Positions 33,880-45,690 of a stretch of 64,000 bases of DNA are shown one piece after another. The translations under genes were made by a program, and so were the position numbers. Location of the stretch: positions 434,001 to 498,000 of the forward strand of contig JACGCM010002776.1 of the NCBI GenBank assembly GCA_014058105.1, given 5' to 3'. Below the pieces are notes generated by a model. That model worked only from the letters and a program-made list of their open reading frames with translations. It searched no databases and was not told where the DNA came from. Numbering within the stretch: position 1 is the stretch's first letter; every line of letters starts with the position of its first letter. Origin of the DNA: Kingdonia uniflora (taxonomy: Eukaryota > Streptophyta > Magnoliopsida > Ranunculales > Circaeasteraceae).

Positions 33880-34760
33880 ATTCATCTCCTGTTTTCCAGT
33901 GAATTTCTAGGTTTACCCTAAGCATCACGTCAACCCTTTGACTCGACTGATACTTGGGGGCAACTTAAAAAAATTTCAAGTCTTCAATATTCGAGCAAAC
34001 TCGAGGGGCATGAATGGTCGAGAGACCGGACCCTCGAGAATGTATTAGGGGCAAACACATTCTACTTCGATCAGACTTAGGCCTTCGAAGTCTTGTAAAT
34101 TTCTTGGTTCACCCTAAGTATCATGTCAACCCTTCGACCCGACTGATACTTGGGGGCAACCTTGAAAATTTTCAAGTCTCTAATATTCGAGCAAACTCGG
34201 GGGGTACGAATGGTTGAGAGACCGTTCCCTCGAGAATGCATTGGGGGCAAACATGTTTTACTTCGATCAGGCTCAGTCCTTCGAAGTCTAGTGAATTTCT
34301 CGGTTTTCCAAAGTATCATCTCAACCCTTTGACCCGACTGATACTTGGGGGGGAACTTGAAAATTTTCAAGTCACCAATATTCGAGCAAACTCAGGGGGG
34401 GGGGAACGAATGGTCGAGAGACCAGACCCTCAAGAATACATTTGGGGCGAACACGTTCTACTTTGATCAGGCTCAGGCCTTCAAAGTTCAGCGAATTTCT
34501 TGGTTTACCCTAAGTATCATGTCAACCCTTCGACCCGACTGATACTTGGGGGCGACCTTGAAATTTTCAAGTCTTTAATATTCGAGCAAACTCAGGGGGA
34601 ACAAATGGTCGAGAGACCGGACCCTCGAGAATGCATTGGGAGTGGACACGTTCTACGTCGATTAAGCTCAGGCCTTTGAAGTCTAGTAAAATTCTTGGTC
34701 CCACCCATGCGTCACATTCATCTCTTGACTGATACTCAGGGAACCATCTCGAAGTTTTTC
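33880..34760 (+). repeat. About 196-bp tandem repeats downstream of pol in element D
   Basis: The marker TACTTGGGGG recurs at 33951, 34147, 34342 and 34543, with a decayed copy at 34733: spacings 196, 195, 201 and 190. Each unit includes a GAATTTCT...CCCTAAGTATCAT block and a GTCGAGAGACC...CCTCGAGAATG block. It is non-coding and separates pol from the antisense gene. Confidence 0.93.
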
Positions 34761-35108
34761 AGGGTTTAACAATTCTACAAGCATTCTACACTTACAGTAT
34801 ATGCAAATACAAGTAGATAGGAATATCAACAACTCTACTGCATACAGGAAGTTTTAGTGCAATATATATCAAAAAATCAAGTTCAACACAAATTAATTCA
34901 AACAAAGTTCAGAGCATACATCAGGATTCTTGCACAACAACTCAGTACAAATCAATCGCAACACAAACCAGTTTCAGTACAGCTTACATCAACAATTCAA
35001 AACAATCACAAGTTCAGAACTTAAGTAGGAAGCAAGCTCAATATTGTTCAAATATTACAACACAACAAAAAACTTAGAAAAATAGCTTGGCACTCCCAAT
35101 ACAATACC

Positions 35109-37700
35109 TCATATCAGAGTGGCTACACAATCTCCTCCTGCAGTTTCCTCTTTGCCAGCACCCCTAGTACCTTCAGTTGCAGTATCAGCAGCAACTCTAT
35201 CTACCACAGGAGTCTCCATGCCATTTCCCACTCCTACACTCACACCAGCAACATCTACTTCTACAACCTTTGTCTGAACAACCTCATCAACAACAAGATC
35301 ATTGGTGATGGGCAAGCATTGTAAGGTTTCAGGATCATACCCCAAATCTTTGATGAACTCCTTGAGCCTAACATTAGTCTTACATTCATCATCAAATTGC
35401 CCTTGGAAGGTCTCCTTCTGTTATGCAATAACCCTATCCTTCTCAGCCTATTTTGCATTCAAAACTTGTGTATGAGTGTACCATTGAGCTTCGAGCCTCC
35501 TCTCGCATTCATCACTGATAGTCCCCTGATCTCGCTTCAAAATGCCAATTTCTGAAACCAGCGATGCTTCGATCCCTCGAGAAAGCTCCAGATTGTCAAC
35601 CGTCTACTTTAGCTTCCTTATTACTACCATCTGCGCCTTGTTGAAAGCCTGCGCCCAAGCATCTGTCTGCTAGAATATTCGAGCCATCAGTATCTCTCGA
35701 AGCATGGTGTACTTAAGAAAATTTCAGAATTCCACAAAAAATAAATAGTTACCTGATACATACTCTTCTTCATCCGCCTCAAAGCTTCGTTCGGATCAGT
35801 GCCACAAAGTTCCACCACCGAAGCAGCTTTAGCTTGAGCCTGCTCCTCCCGTTCGAACATGGTAAGTTCTTCGTCCATATCCTCTGTATCATCCTTCCCC
35901 AGTGCTCTACGCCCCTTCCGCTGAGGTCCCTTTGGCTGCTGTACCTTTGGAGATTCAGGAAAGACCTTCCCTTTCCCTTTGTCAGCCTACATCAACGCCT
36001 GCTTTGACGCCTTCCTTGAAACATCATGAACTACTTTGGGCACTAGCGCTGCCTGCTGCCCCTTCGACACATAATTTACCTTCCTCGACAATTTTACTTT
36101 CTCCATTCCTTCGACACCTTTCTTCCTTGATGGCTTCGGCGTAATAGGTACATTTCGAAGTAGGAAATCTGTCTTCTTCTGCCTTTTTCTCTTAATACCA
36201 AACCCCTTGAACACAGAGTTCACCCACTCCTCGTCCGAGTCGATTAACGCGTCAATATAATCCCTCAGATTTACCCAAGTCCGGGTATTAGGATCTACAG
36301 AACAAATTAAAACACGATTATCAGTCTATTGGATCAATACGTTAAAAAAAATCTTCGACAAACTACTTGCTTGGATTATAGACCTTATGTTGTAACTTAT
36401 AAGGATCATCTCCTTCGATATTCTCATAGCTACCCCGTACTACAACCAAATCTTTATCCCACCCTCGACCCGTCGAGCACAGATCAAACAACCAGGGCTT
36501 ATCCTTGTGACACTGGATGTGATAGGTGTCGACCTTCTGGTTTGCTTTCTTGGAGTAGAACGAGACAATATTGTACCACTCAATTAAGCCCCTCCCCACA
36601 ACTCACAGTTTTACCTTCATACCCTCAATTACCTTCATCATTTCATAAAAGTTCCCATTCATCTGGCACGGGGCCACTTCCCAAAAGTTCAGCACCTCCT
36701 TCACCAGCCTTCGAAGGGGTAGCTGCATTCCTAACCAAATTTGGCCTCTATATGCCATAATACCCTCTCGAGGTTTCAACTGGAAGCTGTACCCTGACTC
36801 CGTAGCATATGATATTACCCCTACCTTCGACAACTCAAATTTAGCCACAAATCGATCTATTATCTGATTCTCTCTAGCCGAGACAGAACCAATGGCCTCA
36901 TCCAAATCAATCGATTCCTTACTATGATCACTTTGCTCCCCCTCTCCCCTTTCATTACCCGAGGGCTCAACAGTACCTTCGAGTCTCCCTCTTTCTCCTT
37001 CCTTCATCTCTCCCTCAATACTCACCTCGGTCACTCTGTCTTACGACGTTTACTACTTGAATCCCCCAAATTCAGGGAATACCATTGCTAATAGGGCATC
37101 TTTCACAATATCTAACTCTTCTATGTCGCTGCCCTCACCCATTGGAGCATGACCAGACACACTAGCCTTATTTTCTTTGATCTCCTTGTCTATTAGCCTC
37201 AGTCTCGAAGATCGGCGGGTACACATCTTATCCTATAGAAGAAGAGGCATGCAATTAGATCGATATATTCGACTATTCCGTGTCAATAACCTATTTTTAC
37301 CTACCCTCTCCAACTTAGACCATCATATTTGAATGCTAGACCATAATCCCTGCTACACCATCAATACCCTCAGAACCCAAAAGACTTGACCCACAGATAT
37401 ATGCTTTCCCTCGGTTCTCGGTCATATCATCACAACTATAAACCCTAGCAGACTCTACACTACTATGTGCTTAACTTACAAAAACATAAGACAAAGCAAC
37501 AAGACAGAAGTAAGAAGGACATACCTGTTTGAGCAAAGTATCTCACCTTCCTTTCAGTAATTTAGACGATCCCACAACGACAACTGAGTTCTATGGAATA
37601 ATGGCGTATGTTTTTCTTTCTCTCACTCTCTGGTTTTCCTATAAGTGGGTAACCAGAAATAGTAATAATGCCCTTACACTATATATACCTCCTCGGAATA
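35109..37700 (-). pseudogene. Antisense spliced gene of element D (diverged homologue of the A/B/C long gene)
   Basis: Minus-strand pieces in order: MCTRRSSRLRLIDKEIKENK (about 37228), an acidic stretch, then 37034-36603 with SARENQIIDRFVAKFELSKV and LGMQLPLRRLVKEVLNFWEV followed by PCQMNGNFYEMM. Next is 36599-36363 (EWYNIVSFYSKKANQK, then WLFDLCSTGRGWDKDLVVV), then 36223-35987 (basic), and Glu/Gln-rich segments to 35109. The central block matches the A/B/C domain in layout (LP...FFxxIxNxxGxxPxQMNGN) at low identity. A probable TATA, GTATATATAGTG, lies on the minus strand at about 37677. It is interrupted by stops and needs splicing. It stands at the same place as in B: after pol, antisense, before the polypurine tract. 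Confidence 0.65.
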
Positions 37701-38422
37701 CCAAAAATCACCTCGATTCCTAAAACTGCTATCATTACCACTACCCCACTACCCCTTCTTTTCGGCTACGATGTATTTTTTTGAATTTACCCACCATTAT
37801 CCCACGTGTGCGTCTCACGCACATATTTCCACAATTATATATATATAAAACAACTCGAAACTTCTGATCCCCACTCAAAACTATCAAATCATATCCTCAC
37901 ATCAAATCAACCTTTTTTCCGTAATCTAAGGAAGCATCATGATGCTTGTAAAACACTTTGCCCTAGGCTTCGTACAGTTTCTGACATGCCAGCTGTTTGG
38001 ACATTCAGTTTTACCAATCGAACCCAATCGACCTTCGTCTATATCACCTCTCGAAAATGCCAATAATGCATGACTCGAGCAAATTATTTTTGCGCCTAAA
38101 TTACTTTCGAGTATTATATTTGTCCTATTTACACAAAGACAGTTCAATATCTCACTTCGACAGTCATCTCATAAATTGTCAAGTTCATTCAGGCAGACGC
38201 CCGTACACCGAAATACAGAAGAAAATAATCAATAACCAAAAGAAACTACAAACACTCCTACCATCCTATTTTACCCCACTAAAGCAGCCCCTATTTACAG
38301 ACGGGACAGTTCTTCAAAGTCTCAGCCTCAGCATCTTCCTTGTTTGCCACCTCCTCAGTAAAAGACTCCAGGAAGGCCAGCCGGTCGCTGGAAAGTGGGC
38401 CCATCATTTGTTGTACCCTCCA

Positions 38423-38629
38423 TCAATAGGCATAGGGTATCCTACTAATGGGTTCCCCTGGCTCTACTTTAAAAGAATCCAGCATAGCCCAATCTAGGCC
38501 TCGATCGCCAAAATACCTCTGCTTCAGTTCGAGTGTCTTCTCCCGTATACGAAGGACCCTTGCCGCCACCCAGTTTTGGTACTTGGTGTTAGGAGCATTT
38601 ATGTTGCTTTGGGACGAAGACGCATACAT
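38423..38629 (-). CDS. Element D short antisense ORF a (69 aa, unknown)
   Basis: I start it at ATG 38629 (MYASSSQSN) because a TATA-like CAAGTATAAGTAGGG lies upstream at about 38680-38692. It contains RVLRIREKTLELKQRYFGDRGLD, which parallels RIASEMYWLKLKYFGDQSME in the B/A ORF a, and ends with a Pro-rich segment. This makes it the diverged counterpart of ORF a. Function unknown. Confidence 0.45.
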   Translation of the reverse strand: MYASSSQSNINAPNTKYQNWVAARVLRIREKTLELKQRYFGDRGLDWAMLDSFKVEPGEPISRIPYAY

Positions 38630-39397
38630 TTTTCTCAGAGAAGAAGGAACAGATGTGTGAAATTCTCCTAAACACACCCTACTTATACTTGAAAGCATGT
38701 ACATTTAAACCCTCCTGAATCAAAATTACGTTTATCACAATCTTCAAATGTTCCCCTCAGAATCTCAACAGTCAAACCTTTTTAACTTCCCAGACTCAAC
38801 CGTTTTATCAGAATGCGCATCCAATACCTATTTCTAGGGTTTTACAGTTGCCACATCCGCAGTTTCGAACCTTCAATCCCTCCATGCCTCATCCTACAAC
38901 TCTTTTATTATATACATCAAACTTCGAGATTTCAGAGTTAATTACTCATTCTAGGTTGAATAATAACCATTGTCTTCGATACCTACATGTCATGTCAAGG
39001 CACTTTTCCCCTCGAAGATAGTTTTTTCTATTATTTACCCTTCGAAGTTGGATGTTCGATTCTGCGCCTACAATCTATTCGTCTACCATATTTTCCAGAT
39101 ACAAAATTACGAAGTTTTAGTAAAATCCTGTTCTCATTCCATTACGTTGATTACAACAAAGAGAGGATATAGGAAGAAGAGGAAAATCTACAGAAACAAC
39201 AACATAAAAAAAAACCCTTCAAACATAGCAATAATGAAAATTACAGTCGTACAAGAACAAAACCTATCATCACCACCACCCTTCCACCACCTTATGAAGA
39301 ACCCACCCTATTTTTAGGCGGGCCAGATCCTCCTATCGAGCCCTGCCCCTCCACCAACTGATCTTCTTCCTGAACAAGAAGTTTGGCTAAACCTTAA

Positions 39398-39411
39398 AAG
39401 CCCTATTTATA
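39398..39411 (-). promoter_or_regulatory. TATA-like box near the right end of the element D cassette
   Basis: The minus strand reads GCTATAAATAGGGC about 190 bases from the 3' LTR, at a position similar to TATA box 1 of A, B and C. It may start antisense transcription of the D cassette; inferred only. Confidence 0.4.
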
Positions 39412-39577
39412 GCTTCATTAACAACATTTATTACTCCGTAATCACCATAACTTCGTAATTACCCTCTTTTATTACTTTCCTCAGAAATCAAATATGCCCC
39501 AGTCAAGCGTTTGACTTCCAATAACCAACAGTTTTTTCTCAGCAAATGCCTCTACACCTATTTTCGGGACCCTTGCT

Positions 39578-39590
39578 GAGAGGGGGCGAA
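39578..39590 (+). other. Polypurine tract of element D
   Basis: GAGAGGGGGCGAA directly precedes the 3' LTR start (TGTAGTAGCC at 39591). Confidence 0.85.
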
Positions 39591-40344
39591 TGTAGTAGCC
39601 TAGTCGTAGCCTTCTAGCTCCAGTCGAACACTTGAAGGCTACATTAAAGCCTACATGAATACCTCGAAGCCCATTCAATCCGTAAACAAGCCTTCCAAGG
39701 CTACAAGATGATAAAGCCCCGAAGACGAAGCCTCGACTATGAACAAGACTCGAAAGACAGATCAGTCAGAACACGAACTCTACATTAGCATCAGAAATAC
39801 TTCGACCAAATTCATACGTGGTCGAAGGCAGACATGTCAGACAGCCAGCTCACCAGACAAGAATGGTGGCGTTATTGGTTCAGACAGCTACAGTAACAGA
39901 ACCAATAATGGCTACAGTGTCAGAGTACAGTACCAGACCGGATATTTATGGCGTCAACACCAACTCTGGGATACCCGCCTGATACCTGGAGGGTACATAT
40001 GTATTTTGATCTCTTATGGTGACTTAGCCCTTCCTATGTTCTATAAATAGGAGGAAGGGGGAACCATAGAGAGGTTATAAAATCTCTCCCCAGAACCTTT
40101 GCAGTTTATCTTCGATCTCTCTGTAAATTACCCCATGCTCAAACCTTTGACTACTCGACAGTAATATCAATACTCTTAAAAATCCTCATAAGAGGTTGTT
40201 GAGTGTCCCATTCTAGGCCTCCACGCAAGTATATTGCCAATAACTTAGTCATATTATTGATCATATGCTTGAACCTCTTTGATAGAAGATAAACCCCGTA
40301 GTGTAAGAGCCAACTTCCCCTCCTTGCAAAGTTAGGCCCCTACA
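39591..40344 (+). repeat. 3' LTR of element D
   Basis: TG...CA ends, followed by the target duplication GTTAG (40345-40349). The TATA box TCTATAAATAGG is at about 40040-40051. Scattered differences from the 5' LTR show the insertion is not recent. Confidence 0.95.
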
Positions 40345-41411
40345 GTTAGCGATGGCACGTTCCCTGGTTTCATCGATCCAATTGAGGTTACAAGCCAATT
40401 CAAGCTCATTTTCCTTGTCAGTTAACTCGTGATATTTGACTGGATGATGGTATTCAGTGGTAATGACGGCCTCGGTGCCATAGGCAAGGAGTAATGGAGT
40501 GCAGCCTGTCGACCAGCATAGAGTGGTACGATATGCCCATAAGACATAAGGAAGTTCACGAAGCCAATTCCTTTTTTTCCATGTGTGTAGCCTTTTCTTG
40601 GGCCCATCCAAGATAGTTTTATTGGTGATTTTGGCTTGGCCATTGCCTAGAGGGTAGTAGAGATTGGATGGTGAGTGGATGATGCTGTATTAATTGAGGA
40701 AAACTACGATTTTTTCTCCAACAAATTAGGGCCCGTTATTGATATAAATTAGGTGGGGAACCCAAACCGAGTGATGATGTGTTTCCAGATAAAATAGATG
40801 ACCTCTTCTTCTCTGGTTCGACAGAGTGGATCTGCTTCTACCCATTTTGTAAAATAATCGGAAACTACAAGTAGGTAGCGGCGGTTACCTGGAGAATTAA
40901 GGAATTCACCGACAAGATCGAGTGCCCATCTTTTAAATGGCCAAAACATCTTGCTTGCATGGAGTTCGAGCGTAGGGGCGCGAATGATCTGTCCATGTCC
41001 TTGACATGCGTCATATTTGCCTGAATACTTTTCAATTTGCTTTTACATGCCAGGCCAGAAGACTCCTTTTGTAATGGCTCTGTTTGCCAGTGATCGACCT
41101 GCGACATGAGAGCCACAAGTTCCTTTATGTAAATCGCAGAGCATCTTGTCTACTTTCTGCTTGGAGAGGTACTTGAGGTAAGACCCCATGGCTGAACGGC
41201 AGTATAAGGTACCGTTTTGATTAATGTAGCACTTTGAGTTGTCTATCAGCTGTCGGCGTTCCTTTGGATCTGTTGGAAGTGGTCCTTCACATTTGCTATT
41301 GATTCCGAGATTAACTAAGAAGGGCCTTCGCCAATCGTCATCTTCCCCTTTATCGCCCCCAGTGTTGACCGTGCATATAAAAATACGATCAATGAAGGGG
41401 GTTGAAATCAC
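40345..41411 (-). pseudogene. Integrase of element B (main part)
   Basis: Zinc-binding region at 41411-41043: LYCRSAMGSYLKYLSKQKV, HKGTCGSHVAGRSL and FWPGM. Catalytic core from 40949: KRWALDLVGEF, SDYFTKWVEADPLCRTREEE. The second catalytic motif reads NNGP-stop-F at 40740-40723 instead of DNGPQF. The last part (40643-40345) has YVLWAYRTTLCWSTGCTP and LLAYGTEAVITTEYHHP, ending ETRERAIAN at the D insertion. The remaining C-terminus is at 27719-27462. Frameshifts and a dead active site make it non-functional. Confidence 0.9.
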
Positions 41412-41426
41412 TTCGATATGGAGATA

Positions 41427-42383
41427 TCAAAATTCTGTGCCTAAGACCCCGACTAGATATGCCAAGGAATCGGCGTGCCTATTTTTTCCTCGCTGAAGAT
41501 AATCGAGAGTTGCTTTTGCGAACTTGCTCATCCTATCTGTATTGAGGGTTGCGTACTCGATCATCTTGCCATTCTTCTTGTATTGCTCAGAGTAATGGTG
41601 GACGATGAGCAGTGAATTCGCGTAAACTGAGAGTTCGGGGATGCTGAGCTCAAGAATGAGGTCGAGTCCTTGAATGAGAGCTTCGTACAAGGTGACAATT
41701 TTTCATGCCTCAAAATCCAAGTGAATTGATTTCTCAATTCTGTCGCTGGAAGGGGTAATCAATACGATTCCAATTCCTGACCCTGTAGGTCCTGCTGATC
41801 CATCTGTAAGAAATCTCTACCTTTTCCTTGTAATTCATTAAATTCGCTCTTTAAATGCTTTGGGGGTAGATCTTCTGTAACTTCATCTGCACGGTCAGGA
41901 TCGTGCTCCTCCCACTCATGATCTTCTACTGGAAAATCCGTGAGAAAATTGGCAATGACCTTACTCTTTTTGGAATGACGTTGTTCGAACTTGATGTCAT
42001 ATTCTCCCAAACTGGCTGACCACTATTGCACTCTCCTTAATTTTTTTACTTTTGGACAGAACCTCCCAAAGTGGGTAGTTCGTCTTGACTTTGACTGATT
42101 GAGCTTGGAGGTAGTGCTTGAGTTTTTGTATAATATAAACAAGAGTGGGAAGAAGTTTCTCAATTTTAGAGTACTTAGTTTTTGTTGGAGTGAGGATTTT
42201 GCTGATGAAGTAGACTGGTTTCATGATTTTCCCTTTAAGTCGAATGAGAATCGAGTTGAGTGAAGTATCTGTAACTGCTAGGTAGATAATCATTTTATCA
42301 TTATCTCCTGGGGTGCTCATGATGAGAGACTTCCCCAAATAGGTTTTGAGATCCTGAAAAGCTACTTCGCATACTGATGTCAA
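41427..42383 (-). pseudogene. RNase H region of element B
   Basis: The RT connection with FISKILTPTKTKYSKIEKLL (about 42190) and LKHYLQAQSVKVKTNYPL is in the frame 42383-41997. The tether FEQRHSKKSKVIANFLTDFP follows at about 41980. The second RNase H copy (LDLILELSIPELSVYANSLL, QRGKNRHADSLAYL) is at 41690-41427. Tat-lineage elements typically carry two RNase H-like regions. The frames are disconnected. Confidence 0.8.
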
Positions 42384-42399
42384 TTGAACCTTTATATTT

Positions 42400-43400
42400 G
42401 GCTGAACTTTTCCTTATTTGGCGCAACTGTAGAGTAATAGGAACAACCAACGACAGTGGTCTAAAGATTTTTAAACGAAGCGGTTGATAACGATAATCTT
42501 GCCGGCAAGTTTCAGAATGTCCTTCGTCGTTTTTGGAGATAAAATATTGAGGAGAGCGGAAATCTGATATGGATTGGCCTCAATCCCCTTATTGCTGATG
42601 AGGTTGTTTAGAAATCGACCTAAATGTACTCCAAATTAACACTTATCAGGATTGAGACGCATCCTATAAGATCGATGAATCTTAAATATTATGTTGAGAT
42701 CTGAAATGTGGTTGATGGACTGTATGCTTTTGCGCAAGAGATCGTCAATGTAGACTTCCACGACTTTCCCAAGATGTACTCTGAACATAGTAGTCATCAA
42801 CCGTTGATAAGTTGCACCTGCGTTCTTAAGTCCAATGGGCATGACTTTGTAGCAGTAAAATCCTCTTTCAGTGATGAAGGTGGCCTTTTCTTGATCTTCA
42901 TCCAAGAGTAGAATATGATTGTATCCAGAAGCAGCGTCCATCATAGATAGGAGTTCGTGACCTGCTGTTGAATCAAGGATTTGATGAATGTTGGGAAGAG
43001 GGAAACTATCTTTTGGAGTATGTTTGTTCAGATCGGTAAAATCTATACAAACTCAGACTTTTTCATTCTTCTTTGGTACAACGACGATGTTGGATATCCA
43101 ATCTGGATATTTGGCTTCTCGAATGAATCCTAATTTGATAAATTTTTTGATCTCCATGTTAACTTCATCTCTAAGATGCGGTGATAGGCATCACTATTTT
43201 TGTTTGACCGCCGTGACATTGATGTTGATGGCCAATTTGTGACACGCCTTGGCCGGATCGACCCCAGGCATATCTTCGAAAGACCACGCAAAAACATCTA
43301 TATTTAGTCGTAAGAACTGAATGATAGCATTTTTTAGTGCTGAGCCAGCTTAGTACCGATGAAAGTACCTCTACTAGGTCCATTAATATTTTGTGAGCTC
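42400..43400 (-). pseudogene. Reverse transcriptase of element B
   Basis: Spans from DPAKACHKLAIN-like sequence (about 43260) through FIREAKYPDWISNIVVVPKK, CIDFTDLN and MPIGLKNAGATYQRLM to YIDDLLRKS. The catalytic YIDD is intact (codons at 42752-42741). The open piece is 42944-42636; upstream and downstream parts have single stops (for example in the VCIDF block at about 43053). It is better preserved than the RT of D, whose YIDD is lost. Confidence 0.9.
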
Positions 43401-43639
43401 ATCTGTCGATGGCTGATTATCAGGGTGATCAGTTTTCTACAGTTGTTATGCAACATACCTGTTATAGGTATCTAGAATAGTAGAGACGGTGTTTTCGCAA
43501 GCTTGAGAAATCTTTCGACTACCCCTGATCTCATAGATACCATCGTTGTGTTTGATGATAGGTGGAAGCGATTGCCTCCATGTTATGAATCCAGCAACGG
43601 CCCATAATCCTGAGATAATGAGATTTGGCATTGATCACA

Positions 43640-43900
43640 TGGAAAATGACATCGATTGAGGTTGGTCCTGCGGTAATAGGTAAGATGATCTTCCCTACTC
43701 ATTCTTCTTTAGGACCATTGAATCCACTGATATTGGTGTCGCTTTGAATAACTTGATTGGCCAATCCCATTTGGTTGATAGTGCTCTGAAAGAGAATCTC
43801 AATACTGCTGCCAGTATCGATCATCAATGTGTGCATGACAAGCTTCTTCATCTTGAGAATTATGACTAATGCATTATGATGTAGAAACTTGACATGGCTA
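43640..43900 (-). pseudogene. Aspartic protease region of element B
   Basis: The minus strand reads MHTLMIDTGSSIEILFQ (codons about 43836-43786) with the catalytic DTGS, followed by GFNGPKEEWVGKIILP (about 43722-43675) and IDVIFHVINAKS (about 43655-43620). Organisation and spacing match the protease of D. Confidence 0.8.
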
Positions 43901-44079
43901 GTATCATAATCTTTGAATGAGATCCAGAGCCGGCGATTGCTCGAATCAGGCAGAAGTTTGGTTTTTTTGTCTTATGGTGTGAGATCGCAACATTTTGATA
44001 GTCTCCTACACTTGAATCTGATAGAGTTGGTAATTTAATTGATTTTGATCATGTTGATGTGGCGCATATGGTAGAGATG

Positions 44080-45620
44080 CTTCTCCTCAGCTTGATCTTT
44101 GACCTGGACAACTCAGAGTTGCTTCTTATAGCTGCCATTCTTGTATGATTCCAGGTCAACAATATATTTGAACATCCATCCCTCATTGTTAATGTATTCG
44201 AACAACCTCTGTAAAGCATAGCAATTGTCAGTGGAATGATGGTTTACCTTATGATGTATGCAGTACGGTCGGTTTTCAATTGGTTCCAATGGTTGGGAGA
44301 GACGGTAGAGCTTTTCCTATGAGAGGATTGGAAAAATGGTGGAGATCTGAACATTCATCTTTGGGAGGACCGGTTTGACTTGTGAATTGTCTTTCTAAGG
44401 GTTTCCAGTGTTTACTTTGGCGCGCTTTTGGTCACCCTGATCCTCCTTTGGTTAAGTGTTTCGATCTATAGATGGACCTTTCATGGTAAGGGTAGATTAG
44501 TAGATTTATGCGTTTTGGAGATCACCCTTTCCAGGTCGACGTAATCATTGACCTTGGTGATGATATCCTCCAAGGTTACAGGTTTGCTGAGGAAGAGGTG
44601 CTCTTTGGCTTTGTAGTCGAGCTAGAGCGCGTTGGTGAAAGCAGCAACATATATTTTATGATCAAGATTGTCTACTTTACGTGTGAGCTCCATAAATTTC
44701 TTTACAAAAGCCTCGAGCTTCTCTCTTTGTGATTGTTTGAAACTGATAAGAGAATATAAATATTCTTCTTTATCTCTGTTGTGAGCATATGTCTTAATGA
44801 ATTGTTTCTGTAGCTGGTCGAATGTGTATATGGAATCTTCAGGTAGAGATTGGAGTCTTTGGAGCGGTTCCTCCTGCAGGTTTATGGCGAATCGATGGCT
44901 GAGAATGTGGTTGAATGTGCTCCTTCGGATCAGTACCCCTGTATTTACGGATTTTGGAGTATGGAAACCTCTTGTTATTTCCATATCGAATAGTTTTTTA
45001 ACAATTGGACTTCCTTGCAACTTGGTAAGGTCGTCGGTAGTGCCCAAAACTTGTGCTTTGATCAACTCCTTAATACGCTGGTCCATATGCTCCTGTGTGA
45101 CATAATGACGTACCAGTTGAGTGGTTTGATGAGGAGTTTGCGAATTGTGAGTTCCGGTACCCTCACTCAAACGATCTTGTACTGGAACTTGAAGTTGAGG
45201 TCACTGTTCTTCCTTCTGATGTATGGAGCATCGGTGACCTCGGCTGATCTCAGATTGAACTTCACCGCCCAAATGAATGGAAGGTTGAGGTTTATTCTGA
45301 ATATTTATGGAGATAGCTTTGCTGGTGGCTCCTTGTGGTCCCAATCTTTCCCGTGCAGAAACCCGAGAGGCTTTTGGCACCTGATCGCAATCTCCTATTG
45401 AAGGAGCCTGCTGGGTGTTCTACAGAGCTTGCAAGGCAGTCTACATTATTGTCATTTAATCTTCATGTCATTTGAGCACTGTCAAACGAGCTTGTCTTTC
45501 GGCGTCGAGCTCCTTTTCATGGAGCTCTCGATAGAGAATTAACTGACGTTTGAGGTCGTTGCATTTCTCTGTCTCTGTGTTGAGATTCACCTGTTGCTCT
45601 GGTCGCCTTAATGTGACCAT
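44080..45620 (-). pseudogene. Gag of element B
   Basis: ATG 45620 (MVTLRRPEQQVNL) opens a helical N-terminus (RELHEKELDAERQAR), broken by a stop at about 45480. The capsid domain is open at 45170-44622: FAINLQEEPLQRLQSLPEDS, IYTFDQLQKQFIKTYAHNRD, then EKLEAFVKKFMELTRKV. The C-terminal zinc-binding-like segment YCIHHKVNHHSTDNCYAL lies at about 44270-44210. The same three-part plan is seen in D. Confidence 0.85.
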
Positions 45621-45671
45621 GATTTGAATTTATAGTTGAGTGAATGAATGCCTTAGGATATCATGGAAATG

Positions 45672-45690
45672 ATATCTTTCCCACAGACGA
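45672..45690 (-). other. Primer binding site region of element B (atypical)
   Basis: Directly after the 5' LTR (minus strand) comes TCGTCTGTGGGAAAG. It shares CGTCTGTG with the site of D (TTTGGCACCGTCTGTG) but lacks the TGG that pairs with a tRNA CCA end; about seven bases seem to be missing. Confidence 0.5.

Larger units (their letters stand above)
27725..40344 (+). mobile_element. Element D: complete 12.6-kb Ty3/gypsy (Tat-like) retrotransposon nested in B
   Basis: LTRs at 27725-28490 (766 bp) and 39591-40344 (754 bp) with TGTAGTAG...GGCCCCTACA ends. There is a primer binding site at 28491, a polypurine tract at 39578-39590, and perfect target duplications GTTAG at 27720-27724 and 40345-40349. 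Order: LTR, gag, protease, RT, RNase H, integrase, 196-bp tandem repeats, antisense spliced cassette, LTR. The LTR sequence differs from the A/B/C family while the internal plan is the same. Its RT active site and integrase DNGPQF motif are mutated, so it is not autonomous. Confidence 0.95.

Noticed and set aside
36329..36760. 143-codon plus-strand open frame
   Set aside because: Antisense shadow of the minus-strand cassette gene of D, whose motifs match A/B/C.
37806..38497. Plus-strand open frames of 86 and 166 codons
   Set aside because: No motifs, Ser/Leu/His-rich composition of reversed coding DNA, and they overlap the better supported minus-strand cassette region.
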